Assembly: GCA_035402645.1 (NCBI GenBank)
Contig: DAONDQ010000026.1
Span: 1 to 27,621, forward strand
From: DAONDQ01 sp035402645
GTDB lineage: Bacteria > Cloacimonadota > Cloacimonadia > Cloacimonadales > DAONDQ01
Length of the DNA: 27,621 nt
Reading direction: 5' to 3'
This document shows, in pieces, positions 1-7,442 of the stretch (position 1 is the stretch's first letter; the number at the start of each line of letters is the position of its first letter). A model generated the notes under the pieces. It ran no database searches and was not told the DNA's origin. It saw only the letters and a program-made list of their open reading frames with translations. Both the position numbers and the translations under genes were made by a program.

Positions 1-34
1 AGGCACCCAACTGAACTTCAGTCTGATGCCTTTT
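1..34 (+). terminator. Bidirectional-looking terminator hairpin at the left chromosomal edge
   Basis: Read on the plus strand, AGGCA (1-5) can pair with TGCCT (27-31), enclosing a perfect inner repeat ACTGAA (10-15)/TTCAGT (17-22), followed by a short T run. Seen from the other strand it lies just downstream of where the tRNA 3' end would sit before insertion. The island insertion point (core 24-55) cuts into this hairpin, so the right junction has lost the partner arm. What lies further left is outside the window. Confidence 0.5.
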
Positions 35-55
35 ATCTGGTGCCCAGGACAGGAC
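24..55. repeat. attL: left copy of the 32-bp direct repeat
   Basis: This 32-bp stretch is identical to 27567-27598. Bases 38-55 match the last 18 nt of the tRNA gene at the right end (CCA plus the 3' acceptor strand and part of the T arm, on the minus strand); bases 24-37 match the sequence just beyond the tRNA. Tyrosine-recombinase islands duplicate the tRNA 3' end in this way, and the integrase gene begins about 100 bp further in. The sequence diverges immediately on both sides of the repeat. Confidence 0.93.
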
Positions 56-151
56 ACTTTTTAAATTGTTGCCGAAAGAACATTTTGGATAAAGTGCAGT
101 AAATGAGCAAATTTAACAGTATTTTAAGATTTATCCAAAATTTAAAATGGC

Positions 152-1306
152 ATGGGAACTTTCAAGATTCGACCAAAAGGGCGCCTACTGTACGCGATTT
201 ATTGTCAAGGCTCGGAGACTTTCCGGGTGAAGACCGGGGTGCATATAGATCCCGAGGACTGGGATCACGATCATCTGAGAAAAAGCACACCTGCTTATGA
301 AGCAAAGAACGCACTGATCGAAAGTGTACTCTCCGAGCTGATCGATACGGTAAACAAACTTCGTTATTCCGGACAACAGGTGACGGTGACAGCTGTGCGG
401 AAGTCGTACGGGAAAGTCCCAGACTGCCTAACGAAAGCGATGTCCTTTGAGACCTTGAAGGTCAAGTATATCGAGTACAAATCCAACAAGTTAGCCCCTC
501 ACTCGGTCACCAATATCAAGCAGATGTTCCGCACTATCAGTGAATACGAGGAAGAGTTCAATTATCAGATGGATCCGGTGACCTTTGACCGAGCAGAGTT
601 CGAGCGGTACGTGATGTTTTTATCCCTCAAATGCAAACTGCGGGATAACACGGTCTGTAAGCACGTTCGCATGTTTCGTACTTTCCTGCATTGGGCGTAC
701 CCTGATGAGCGCATGTCTCACGTCCGTCACACGGAGTTTGCCAAAGAGGTGATCTATCTCCGGGAAACCGAACTCCACGTCCTGATAGACGCCGAACTCG
801 GGGACTGGTATGACAAGGTCCGGGACCTACTTGTCTTCTTATGCTTGACTGGTATGCGTTTTTCCGATTCTCAGCGGGTGGATGAATCCTGGCAGGATGA
901 GGGAGTTTTCTTGTTCCGGCAGAAAAAGACCGGTGGGATCGCCATGCCCCCGATCTTTAATACTACCAAGGAGATTCTGAAACGATGGGGAGGACATCCG
1001 CCTCGCATGTGGGCGCATGAATTCAACTATCATTTGAAAGAGCTGTTCAAGGATCTGGGGTTAAACCGTCCGATCCAAGTTTCGGAAGTCAAGTGCGGAC
1101 GCCGGATTTATTCTATCCATCCCCTGTCAGAGGTCATCTCCAGCCACGTCGGACGCAAGACATTCATTACTCTGGCGTTGTCAAAAGGTATCCCCTTACA
1201 AGACGTAATGCGCATGTCCGGGCATCTTGATTACCGGTCCATGCGCAGTTACATCGAGATCTCGCGTGAGCATGTCAAGGAGATCGCCAAAAAATGGAAG
1301 ATCTGA
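152..1306 (+). CDS. int: Tyrosine recombinase / island integrase
   Basis: Site-specific tyrosine recombinase of 384 residues, expected to integrate and excise the island at the tRNA attachment site. The N-terminal 100 or so residues look like the arm-binding domain of Bacteroidetes integrases, followed by a SAM-like core-binding domain (about 95-200) and the catalytic domain. The catalytic set is visible: R236 in GMRFSD, K258/K259 in the KKTGG turn, H332 and R335 in HVGR, H358 in SGH, and the nucleophile Y367 in RSYIEI. Length is normal. The ATG at 152 gives the usual short basic start; an overlapping ATG at 148 is out of frame. It is the first gene inside attL and its stop directly abuts the stop of the convergent barrel gene. 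The sequence looks intact and active. Confidence 0.95.
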   Translation: MGTFKIRPKGRLLYAIYCQGSETFRVKTGVHIDPEDWDHDHLRKSTPAYEAKNALIESVLSELIDTVNKLRYSGQQVTVTAVRKSYGKVPDCLTKAMSFETLKVKYIEYKSNKLAPHSVTNIKQMFRTISEYEEEFNYQMDPVTFDRAEFERYVMFLSLKCKLRDNTVCKHVRMFRTFLHWAYPDERMSHVRHTEFAKEVIYLRETELHVLIDAELGDWYDKVRDLLVFLCLTGMRFSDSQRVDESWQDEGVFLFRQKKTGGIAMPPIFNTTKEILKRWGGHPPRMWAHEFNYHLKELFKDLGLNRPIQVSEVKCGRRIYSIHPLSEVISSHVGRKTFITLALSKGIPLQDVMRMSGHLDYRSMRSYIEISREHVKEIAKKWKI

Positions 1307-1990
1307 TCAGAAGGTGAAACCCGTGGAAATTCCGAAGAGCAGGAAAGACTTATCCACAGATTCAGTGGATTCATGCCAGTAGGGGAAGGAAAAATAAGAA
1401 GACTTCAAGTCAGCTTTGAATCTCTCCGCAGTCAAGGTGGTTGCCAGATTCCAGGTGGATGCTTTCCCCATATGGATTCTCATTCCAAACCCGACAGATG
1501 TAAAGGCGGTCGTTTTTGCATTTGTAACACTTAGATAGTCACTCCCATCTTGTGCATCACCCTTCGAGAGATCCGTGATAATATTGTACCCGATAGAAAC
1601 GGGAAAATACGGCGTTACCCGTTTGTTATTCAGATTCACACATGCCTCTAAAAAGACAGGCATGGTGGAAAGGTATGGCGCGGAAGACCTATTATATTGA
1701 TATTTTACCTGATATGCTCTTCCGCGATAACCGAATCCCCCACCCACCGCGACGTAGGGGCAAATCTGATAACCGGTGGACACGGATAGAAGAGATACTG
1801 GTGCTCCCCAAGCCTCGTCGATCACGTTTGCCGCTACCGGTTCTACGTTAAGAGTTACGTACCAACCGCTTTCTCGGGGTGTATAGGAGTTCTTTGTTGT
1901 TGTGCTGTCGTATTTTTCAGCCATGCACAGTGTAGGCAGACCGACGGTAAGCAAAATGATTAGGAGTTTTGTAAAATTTAAGTGTTTCAT
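1307..1990 (-). CDS. Secreted outer-membrane beta-barrel-like protein
   Basis: The frame is open much further upstream, but the ATG at 1990 is the convincing start. It gives a 227-residue protein with a signal peptide (MKHLNFTKLL, then a hydrophobic core, cleavage probably after CMA near residue 24), and a TAnnTTTG box sits just upstream. The mature part alternates short amphipathic strands with Gly/Tyr/Phe-rich turns and ends in phenylalanine, as outer-membrane barrels recognised by the BAM machinery do. It resembles small PorT/OmpW-like barrels of Bacteroidota; no specific function can be read from it. It converges on the integrase with no spacer. It could be cargo affecting the cell surface. 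Confidence 0.75.
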   Translation of the reverse strand: MKHLNFTKLLIILLTVGLPTLCMAEKYDSTTTKNSYTPRESGWYVTLNVEPVAANVIDEAWGAPVSLLSVSTGYQICPYVAVGGGFGYRGRAYQVKYQYNRSSAPYLSTMPVFLEACVNLNNKRVTPYFPVSIGYNIITDLSKGDAQDGSDYLSVTNAKTTAFTSVGFGMRIHMGKASTWNLATTLTAERFKADLKSSYFSFPYWHESTESVDKSFLLFGISTGFTF

Positions 1991-2444
1991 AATGGTTTTA
2001 TTAATGATTTCCCACAAAATTACAACATTTAGATAACTCTGCATGGCTTGTAAACAAAGGGAAATAGAAAATTTCAATTTTTTTTTTGCATATCCTAGCT
2101 TACTATTAACCACCACTTTAGAAAGTGTTAAGTCAATGAAAACGGATAAATTCCATAAAGACCAATGCATCTCGCTGATTATCATCAATATAAAAAGAAA
2201 CAGCTCCTCACTTGCCACAAGTAATTCGTAGACAGAGGAATATTCAGGGGTTGATAGTGAAAGATAAATCAACTTTGGTGTAATGGTTTTACAGGAATGG
2301 GTGGCGCTGTTTGGACCGGGATATTCACCTGGCTCTGCGGCATTCTATCAGGGGTACAGCAACATGGGAAAAACTCCCTCAGAAAGATTAAACGGGTATC
2401 TGGAAAAGGTTAACAAAGGAACTTAAGTATACACGCTATTTCAA
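1991..2444. other. Intergenic region with a possible 47-codon remnant
   Basis: No confident gene. It carries the promoter of the barrel gene, then AT-rich DNA. A short plus-strand frame, 2283-2426, runs ATG to TAA and encodes 47 residues starting MVLQEWVALFGPGY and ending YLEKVNKGT. Its composition is protein-like, but there is no ribosome-binding signal and I do not recognise it. It may be the 3' remnant of a larger gene or chance. It ends 19 nt before the stop codon of the convergent metalloprotease gene. Confidence 0.4.
2015..2022 (-). promoter_or_regulatory. Bacteroidetes-type -7 box upstream of the barrel gene
   Basis: On the minus strand the sequence is TAATTTTG, an exact fit to the TAnnTTTG -7 consensus of the Bacteroidota housekeeping sigma factor, ending about 24 nt before the ATG at 1990. 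I do not see a good TTTG -33 element at the expected 19-21 nt spacing, so only half of the promoter is supported. Confidence 0.45.
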
Positions 2445-3158
2445 CTAATACCTCCACTCCACATGCCCAAACGGCAACCGATTCAACTCATCCCTGTAAA
2501 ACTTCCACTTCGGCATGTGGTCATCCAGCAGGGCAATGAACCTTTCATTGTGGCTGGGTTCAATCAGGTGTAAAACCTCGTGGACGATAATGTATTCAAT
2601 GCACTCCAAGGGTTTCTTGGCTAATTCGAGGTTCAGCCAGATTCGTTTGGCTTCATGATTGCATGTTCCCCATTTGGTGCGCATCTTCTTAATACCATAA
2701 TCATAAACCACGACTCCTGCTTTTTGCTCCCAATGCTCAATCATCGGTGGGATGATGCGTTTCAGTTCCTGCCGATACCAGTTGTCCAATACCTCCTGCC
2801 TCTTTTCCTGTGTGGTTTCAGGACGAACATACATCTGGATTTCCTTGTGTTTAAGTAATACTTTGGGACTTGCATCCTGCTCTATCACCTTCAGCAAATA
2901 TCGTTCGCCCAAAAAGTAATGGCTTTCTCTGGTCAGGTACTCCCGTGGGGTTTCCCGCTGTTGCTTTTTGAAGTTTTCCTGCTGTTTGCGAATCCATTTG
3001 AGTTTGGCAATGGCGAACACCCTGATGGTGTCCAACTCCATTCTCTGGGGTGCTGAAATCCTGACCCTTCCCGTTGGCGGGTAGACACTGAGATGGATAT
3101 TCTTGATATCTTTTCTCAGTACCTCAATCTCTAAGTCACCCAATTGTATCCGTTCCAT
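2445..3158 (-). CDS. YgjP-like zinc metallopeptidase associated with type I R-M
   Basis: Predicted cytoplasmic zinc metalloprotease of 237 residues in the YgjP/WLM-like group (DUF45 in older annotations). The zinc motif is H193-E-V-L-H197 with a further histidine at H203 (HExxHx5H), in the family setting IVHEVLHLIEPSHNERF. Genes of this family are frequently found directly beside hsdR; a role in turnover or control of the restriction enzyme has been suggested but I know of no firm mechanism. Its ATG overlaps the stop of hsdR by one base (TGATG), so translation is almost certainly coupled, making it the last gene of the R-M operon. Length and motif look intact. Confidence 0.85.
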   Translation of the reverse strand: MERIQLGDLEIEVLRKDIKNIHLSVYPPTGRVRISAPQRMELDTIRVFAIAKLKWIRKQQENFKKQQRETPREYLTRESHYFLGERYLLKVIEQDASPKVLLKHKEIQMYVRPETTQEKRQEVLDNWYRQELKRIIPPMIEHWEQKAGVVVYDYGIKKMRTKWGTCNHEAKRIWLNLELAKKPLECIEYIIVHEVLHLIEPSHNERFIALLDDHMPKWKFYRDELNRLPFGHVEWRY

Positions 3159-6100
3159 CAGTACTCTTTCTGCTCAACAATGATTTTATAAAGACGCTCT
3201 ACGGTTTCAATGATGCCATAAGTAACAGGTGGTTCTCCTACTGAAATCGAATCACTGCCGTGGGAATATTGCTTCAAAGTGGTGTATATCGCTGATTTTA
3301 CCTCACGCTCTTTAGCAAGATTGCCCCGAAATCCATCCCTTTTGGATTTCCTGATGGCTTCGTCTATTTGGGTGGCAAGAACCGCTTCTTTACCAAGATT
3401 ATGATACAGTGCCCGTTGGGCAGGGGTTTTCAATTCCTTTGGAGTGTCATCCGCTTTGCCTTCATTCACCTGCCTGACCAACTCGGCAATCTTTTTCAGG
3501 TACTCTTCATAACTGATGGCGTTATCCTTTCTTTCTTTGATTATCTCAGCCAGCAATGTGGACATGTTCTCGAAGAACGATGGGTCAATCAGATGCTCCT
3601 TGATGATTTTCCTTCTGACATTGTTCTCGATGGTTTCGGCAATGGCTCGTTTGTCCTTTCTGATACCCTTGGGCAGGTTATTGACCGCTTCGTAAATCCC
3701 TGCTTTCTCTATTATTTCCAGCAAGGGCATGTCATCAAACGGGGAAATCTTCACGGGTTCATCCGCCTGAATATATGTGTCGATTAGGTGACGCATATCG
3801 GCTTCATAAGTCTTCATGTCAAGGGTTTCACCACTGGCTTTCCTGATTTCTTCTCTGAGTTTTAAATAGCCATTGATTTCATTCTTAATGCTTTCGATCT
3901 CCGAATCGGTATATCCTGCCAAATCCAGTTCATCGGCAATGTTGGCATAGGCACGAATCAATGCCACGGTACATTTGTACAGGGTATTCCTCTGGGGTTC
4001 TTTTGCCTTCAGGTCTTCAGGGACTTCGGGATTGCCACAGAAGTATCGAATAAAGGCAAGGGTATCCTTGGGTAACGGGACAGGTTCGCAGAGCAATGCA
4101 ATTTCTTCTAATGCGGCATCCAGCCTTTCTTTTCCAGCTTTCAACCTGTTCTGGAGCAAGATATCGACATCCTTTTTCTCAAACTCATCGTAGTCGAGTT
4201 CAGAAGTATAAACGGTTACCGCATCTTCAACCTGTTTAAAGAGGTCTTTGTAATCAACGATGTATCCAAAATCTTTATCCTCCCCATCGAGCCTATTCAC
4301 CCTGCAAATCGCCTGAAACAAGCCATGGTCTTGCATGGATTTGTCTATGTACAGATATGTGCATGAAGGTGCATCGAACCCCGTGAGTAATTTAGACACG
4401 ACTATCAACAACTTCATCGTGGCTGGCTCTTCCACGAACTTCAGTTTTGCCCAATCTTCATAAGTCTCGGTTTTGGACTTGTTCGCCTGAACTTTCACAT
4501 CCTTCAAGATATCCTGATACAGATTGTAAATGAATTCCTTATCCGTTTCCGTATTTGCACCAGTATCTTCGGTCGTTATATCCTGTGTCACGGGATTGTA
4601 CGATGTGACCACCGCACATTTGCTGGCAAGTTCGGTCTTCTGGAAGATTGTGAAATACCTGCATGCTTCGTAGATGGAGGATGCGATGAGCAGTGCGTTC
4701 CCACGTTCTGAAGATAGTCTGGGTTTGGTGTTGAAGTCGAAAACAATATCGGTTACCACCTTTTCCATGCGGGAACGACTGCTGAGCACGGTTTGCATTG
4801 TTCCCCACTTCTGCTTCAATTCTGACCGCTGGAACTCATTCAGACCCTTGGTCTTTACCTGAAACCACTCATCGATTTTCTGGGTGGAGGTGAGTTTCTG
4901 GTCTATATCCCGTGCCTCGTAAATCAAATCCAGAATGACATTATCAGTGACTCCCTCATTGAATTTGTAGGTATGGATGTACTTCCCGAACACCTCAATG
5001 CTGGTTTGCCTGTCTTTCCTCAGTAATGGTGTGCCTGTGAACCCGATAAAGACCGCATTGGGCAGAATGGCTTTCATGGTGCGGTGCAGTCTCCCGCTTT
5101 GGGTTCGGTGACATTCATCCACGAACAGGAAAATTTCTCCGACCGCCTTGGATGGCTGGCTTTCCAGTTCCTGAATGAACTGGTTGAAGTTATCGACATC
5201 CCGTTTCCCGAACTTATGAATCAGCGTGCAGAACAGCCGAGGCAGGGTTTGCTCCAACTGGAACATCAAATCCCTTCCGCTTTGGGTGCGGTAGATTTTC
5301 TCATCGGCATCCCGAAATACCCCTTCAATTTGTTTGTCCAGTTCATCACGGTCAGTCAGAATGATAACTCTGGCTTTGGGGTAGTTTTCCAGTATCCATT
5401 TTGCCAGCAACACCATGACGATGGATTTGCCGCTACCTTGTGTATGCCAGATAATCCCGCCTTCATACCTGCTGACGAACTTCTGTGCTTCTTTTATTCC
5501 GAAGTACTGGTGAACACGAGGCAGTTTCTTCACCCCTGCATCAAATAGCATGAAATCATAAAGCAATTCAATAAAGCGGGTCTTGTTGCAAATCTTCAAC
5601 AGGTACTTGTCTAACTGCAATCGGCTGGTATCTTCAACATCTTCTTTCCATTGCAGATAGTACTTCTCTGGCGTTCCGATTGTGCCGTATTTCAGACCTT
5701 CGGTGTCATTGCCAGCGAAGATATATTGAACAGTGGAGAAGAAAGATTGAATGAATTCGGGTTGCTGATTGACAATGCTCTGCCTTATGCCGTCATTGAT
5801 ACTGACTGTGCTTCGTTTTAATTCGATGATTCCAACAGCAATACCGTTGATGTACAAAACGATATCAGGTCTTTTCTCCCGATTACCAAGAACTGTGACT
5901 TCTTCGGCAAGGTAGAAATCGTTGTTTTCGGGTTTCTTCCAATCAATCAGGGCAATGTTTTCGTAGTTCTGACCTGCTTCAGTCTTCACGGGAACTCCGT
6001 ATCGGAGCAATTGATATACCTCTTTGTTATTGGTGTACAGGCTGTTATTGGAATTGTTTGCCGTTACCAGCAAGTCATAGATTGCCCGTTTGATTTTATC

Positions 6101-6268
6101 TTCGGGATACCCTTTCCTTCGCAGGAACTCGGTTAGCAGTATTTCTTCAATATTGCTGTTTCCTTCTCTATCTTCCCAGTTGCCAAGATATTCATACTCC
6201 AATTCATCCCGAAATAGTTGGATGATTCGGTTCTGGGTGTGACGTTCGGATTTCCCGTATTCGGTCAT
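3158..6268 (-). CDS. hsdR: Type I restriction enzyme, R subunit
   Basis: Motor and nuclease subunit of a type I restriction-modification complex: it translocates DNA using ATP and cuts unmodified DNA away from the target. With the ATG at 6268 it has 1036 residues. Visible in order: N-terminal PD-(D/E)xK nuclease (D135 in RPDIVLY, E149-L-K151), Walker A HTQGSGKS (K281), the DECH box (384-387), GFTGTPL (motif III), LLTGFDAPS, and QAICRVNR (motif VI). A TTG at 6292 would add eight residues and overlap hsdS by 14 nt; the ATG, 10 nt after the hsdS stop, looks better. The C-terminal third is the helical region that contacts HsdM/HsdS. All catalytic motifs are intact. Confidence 0.97.
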   Translation of the reverse strand: MTEYGKSERHTQNRIIQLFRDELEYEYLGNWEDREGNSNIEEILLTEFLRRKGYPEDKIKRAIYDLLVTANNSNNSLYTNNKEVYQLLRYGVPVKTEAGQNYENIALIDWKKPENNDFYLAEEVTVLGNREKRPDIVLYINGIAVGIIELKRSTVSINDGIRQSIVNQQPEFIQSFFSTVQYIFAGNDTEGLKYGTIGTPEKYYLQWKEDVEDTSRLQLDKYLLKICNKTRFIELLYDFMLFDAGVKKLPRVHQYFGIKEAQKFVSRYEGGIIWHTQGSGKSIVMVLLAKWILENYPKARVIILTDRDELDKQIEGVFRDADEKIYRTQSGRDLMFQLEQTLPRLFCTLIHKFGKRDVDNFNQFIQELESQPSKAVGEIFLFVDECHRTQSGRLHRTMKAILPNAVFIGFTGTPLLRKDRQTSIEVFGKYIHTYKFNEGVTDNVILDLIYEARDIDQKLTSTQKIDEWFQVKTKGLNEFQRSELKQKWGTMQTVLSSRSRMEKVVTDIVFDFNTKPRLSSERGNALLIASSIYEACRYFTIFQKTELASKCAVVTSYNPVTQDITTEDTGANTETDKEFIYNLYQDILKDVKVQANKSKTETYEDWAKLKFVEEPATMKLLIVVSKLLTGFDAPSCTYLYIDKSMQDHGLFQAICRVNRLDGEDKDFGYIVDYKDLFKQVEDAVTVYTSELDYDEFEKKDVDILLQNRLKAGKERLDAALEEIALLCEPVPLPKDTLAFIRYFCGNPEVPEDLKAKEPQRNTLYKCTVALIRAYANIADELDLAGYTDSEIESIKNEINGYLKLREEIRKASGETLDMKTYEADMRHLIDTYIQADEPVKISPFDDMPLLEIIEKAGIYEAVNNLPKGIRKDKRAIAETIENNVRRKIIKEHLIDPSFFENMSTLLAEIIKERKDNAISYEEYLKKIAELVRQVNEGKADDTPKELKTPAQRALYHNLGKEAVLATQIDEAIRKSKRDGFRGNLAKEREVKSAIYTTLKQYSHGSDSISVGEPPVTYGIIETVERLYKIIVEQKEY

Positions 6269-6278
6269 GGTGTTCAGT

Positions 6279-7442
6279 TTAGGACTTGACAAGTCTTATT
6301 TTGCCAGTAAGGAGTTGTTGCATCAATGCGTGTTTGATAAAAATCTGCTTCGATTGTTTATGCTCTAATGTGTTGATATCATTGTCAATATCAGACAGGA
6401 TTGTTGAAATTCGATTTTGCTCCTGAACAGATTCAGGACAGTTAACAACTACATTTTGTACTATTTCCTTATTCAAATTCAATACGCTGCTTCCAGATGC
6501 CATCGCTTTATACTGTATCATGATAGATTCAGACCCCAATACATAATACAAAAACTCTTTGTCAAAATGATATTGATAATTTTGAATTACCAGCCAACCG
6601 TCATGAATACAACCGTTTGTTTTAAGAATATAGGGTCGACCAAAACTCATTGAATTTGAAAGTAAGAAGTCACCTTCTTTAACATAACGTGACCGAGACA
6701 TCCCTTCTTTGATGATTTTCTCTTCTGTAGATTCAATGAACTTTGCTGACTTACTAACATCACCAATTTTAATCCAATTTATTCCATCTGGATTTGCAGT
6801 TATATAACTTTCAATTGGTCTTGGAGAACCACCCCGAAAGATTTCTGCCGAATCTCCCAACCTTCGTTTAACCCACCCCTCCTTCGGAGTCAGCAATTGC
6901 TGCATCACCCCCTGCTTTATGCAGCGTTTCTTGGCAATTAGTTTTTCAAGACTGGTTATCAGCGCATCGGCATCGGAAAGGGCGGTGGCAATGGCGGTTT
7001 GTTCGACTTTGGTTGGGGGTGTCGGAATATATAATATCGACACCTTATTGACTGATAACCCAGGTTGAGCAGAAGACTCTGAATATTGGTTCAAATTCAT
7101 TTTGGATAGAACATATGACAACCATTTTATATCAAAGTCGTTCCGTGGAGTCACTACTATCGCGTGCTCTGACGCAAAAAAAATGTCATCTACAAAATTA
7201 ATGTTACCACACAATGCTCCTTGTCTTCCAATTAAGCAAAATTTTCCCGAGTGGGTATATGAATTGGTATAACCCCTTAATCCATTACCGCCATAACACG
7301 GATATTGTTCAAAATCAGAAATTTTCGCAGAAGTTATTGGACTACCACTCTTTAATTGGCAAACTCCATTTAATTGTTTTGCCGACCAGTCCTGGGGAAT
7401 CACACCTACCTCAGTCATTTTATATCCATATTTCACTCCCAT
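6279..7442 (-). CDS. hsdS: Type I restriction enzyme, specificity subunit
   Basis: Target-recognition subunit of 387 residues that directs both methylation and restriction. It has the usual two-half layout: TRD1 (about residues 10-150, after TEVGVIPQDW), a conserved helical spacer (about 150-190, ending KKRCIKQGVMQQLLT), TRD2 (about 190-345), and a second helical repeat (about 345-387, ending HALMQQLLTGKIRL). The two spacers are clear homologues of each other and the two TRDs are not, so a bipartite asymmetric target is expected; its sequence cannot be read from the protein. The start overlaps the end of hsdM by 10 nt. An internal Met at residue 9 is an alternative start. I see no second hsdS fragment or inverted repeats that would suggest phase-variable TRD shuffling. 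Confidence 0.95.
   Translation of the reverse strand: MGVKYGYKMTEVGVIPQDWSAKQLNGVCQLKSGSPITSAKISDFEQYPCYGGNGLRGYTNSYTHSGKFCLIGRQGALCGNINFVDDIFFASEHAIVVTPRNDFDIKWLSYVLSKMNLNQYSESSAQPGLSVNKVSILYIPTPPTKVEQTAIATALSDADALITSLEKLIAKKRCIKQGVMQQLLTPKEGWVKRRLGDSAEIFRGGSPRPIESYITANPDGINWIKIGDVSKSAKFIESTEEKIIKEGMSRSRYVKEGDFLLSNSMSFGRPYILKTNGCIHDGWLVIQNYQYHFDKEFLYYVLGSESIMIQYKAMASGSSVLNLNKEIVQNVVVNCPESVQEQNRISTILSDIDNDINTLEHKQSKQIFIKHALMQQLLTGKIRLVKS

Noticed and set aside
1642..1851. 69-codon plus-strand frame
   Set aside because: Antisense to the barrel gene; Arg/Pro-rich product without domain character.
3368..5548. Several plus-strand frames of 70-154 codons opposite hsdR
   Set aside because: They lie on the opposite strand of a motif-complete hsdR and are explained as shadows of its codon usage.
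6279..7442. Phase-variable hsdS shufflon
   Set aside because: Only one hsdS, no silent half-genes and no local recombinase or inverted repeats.
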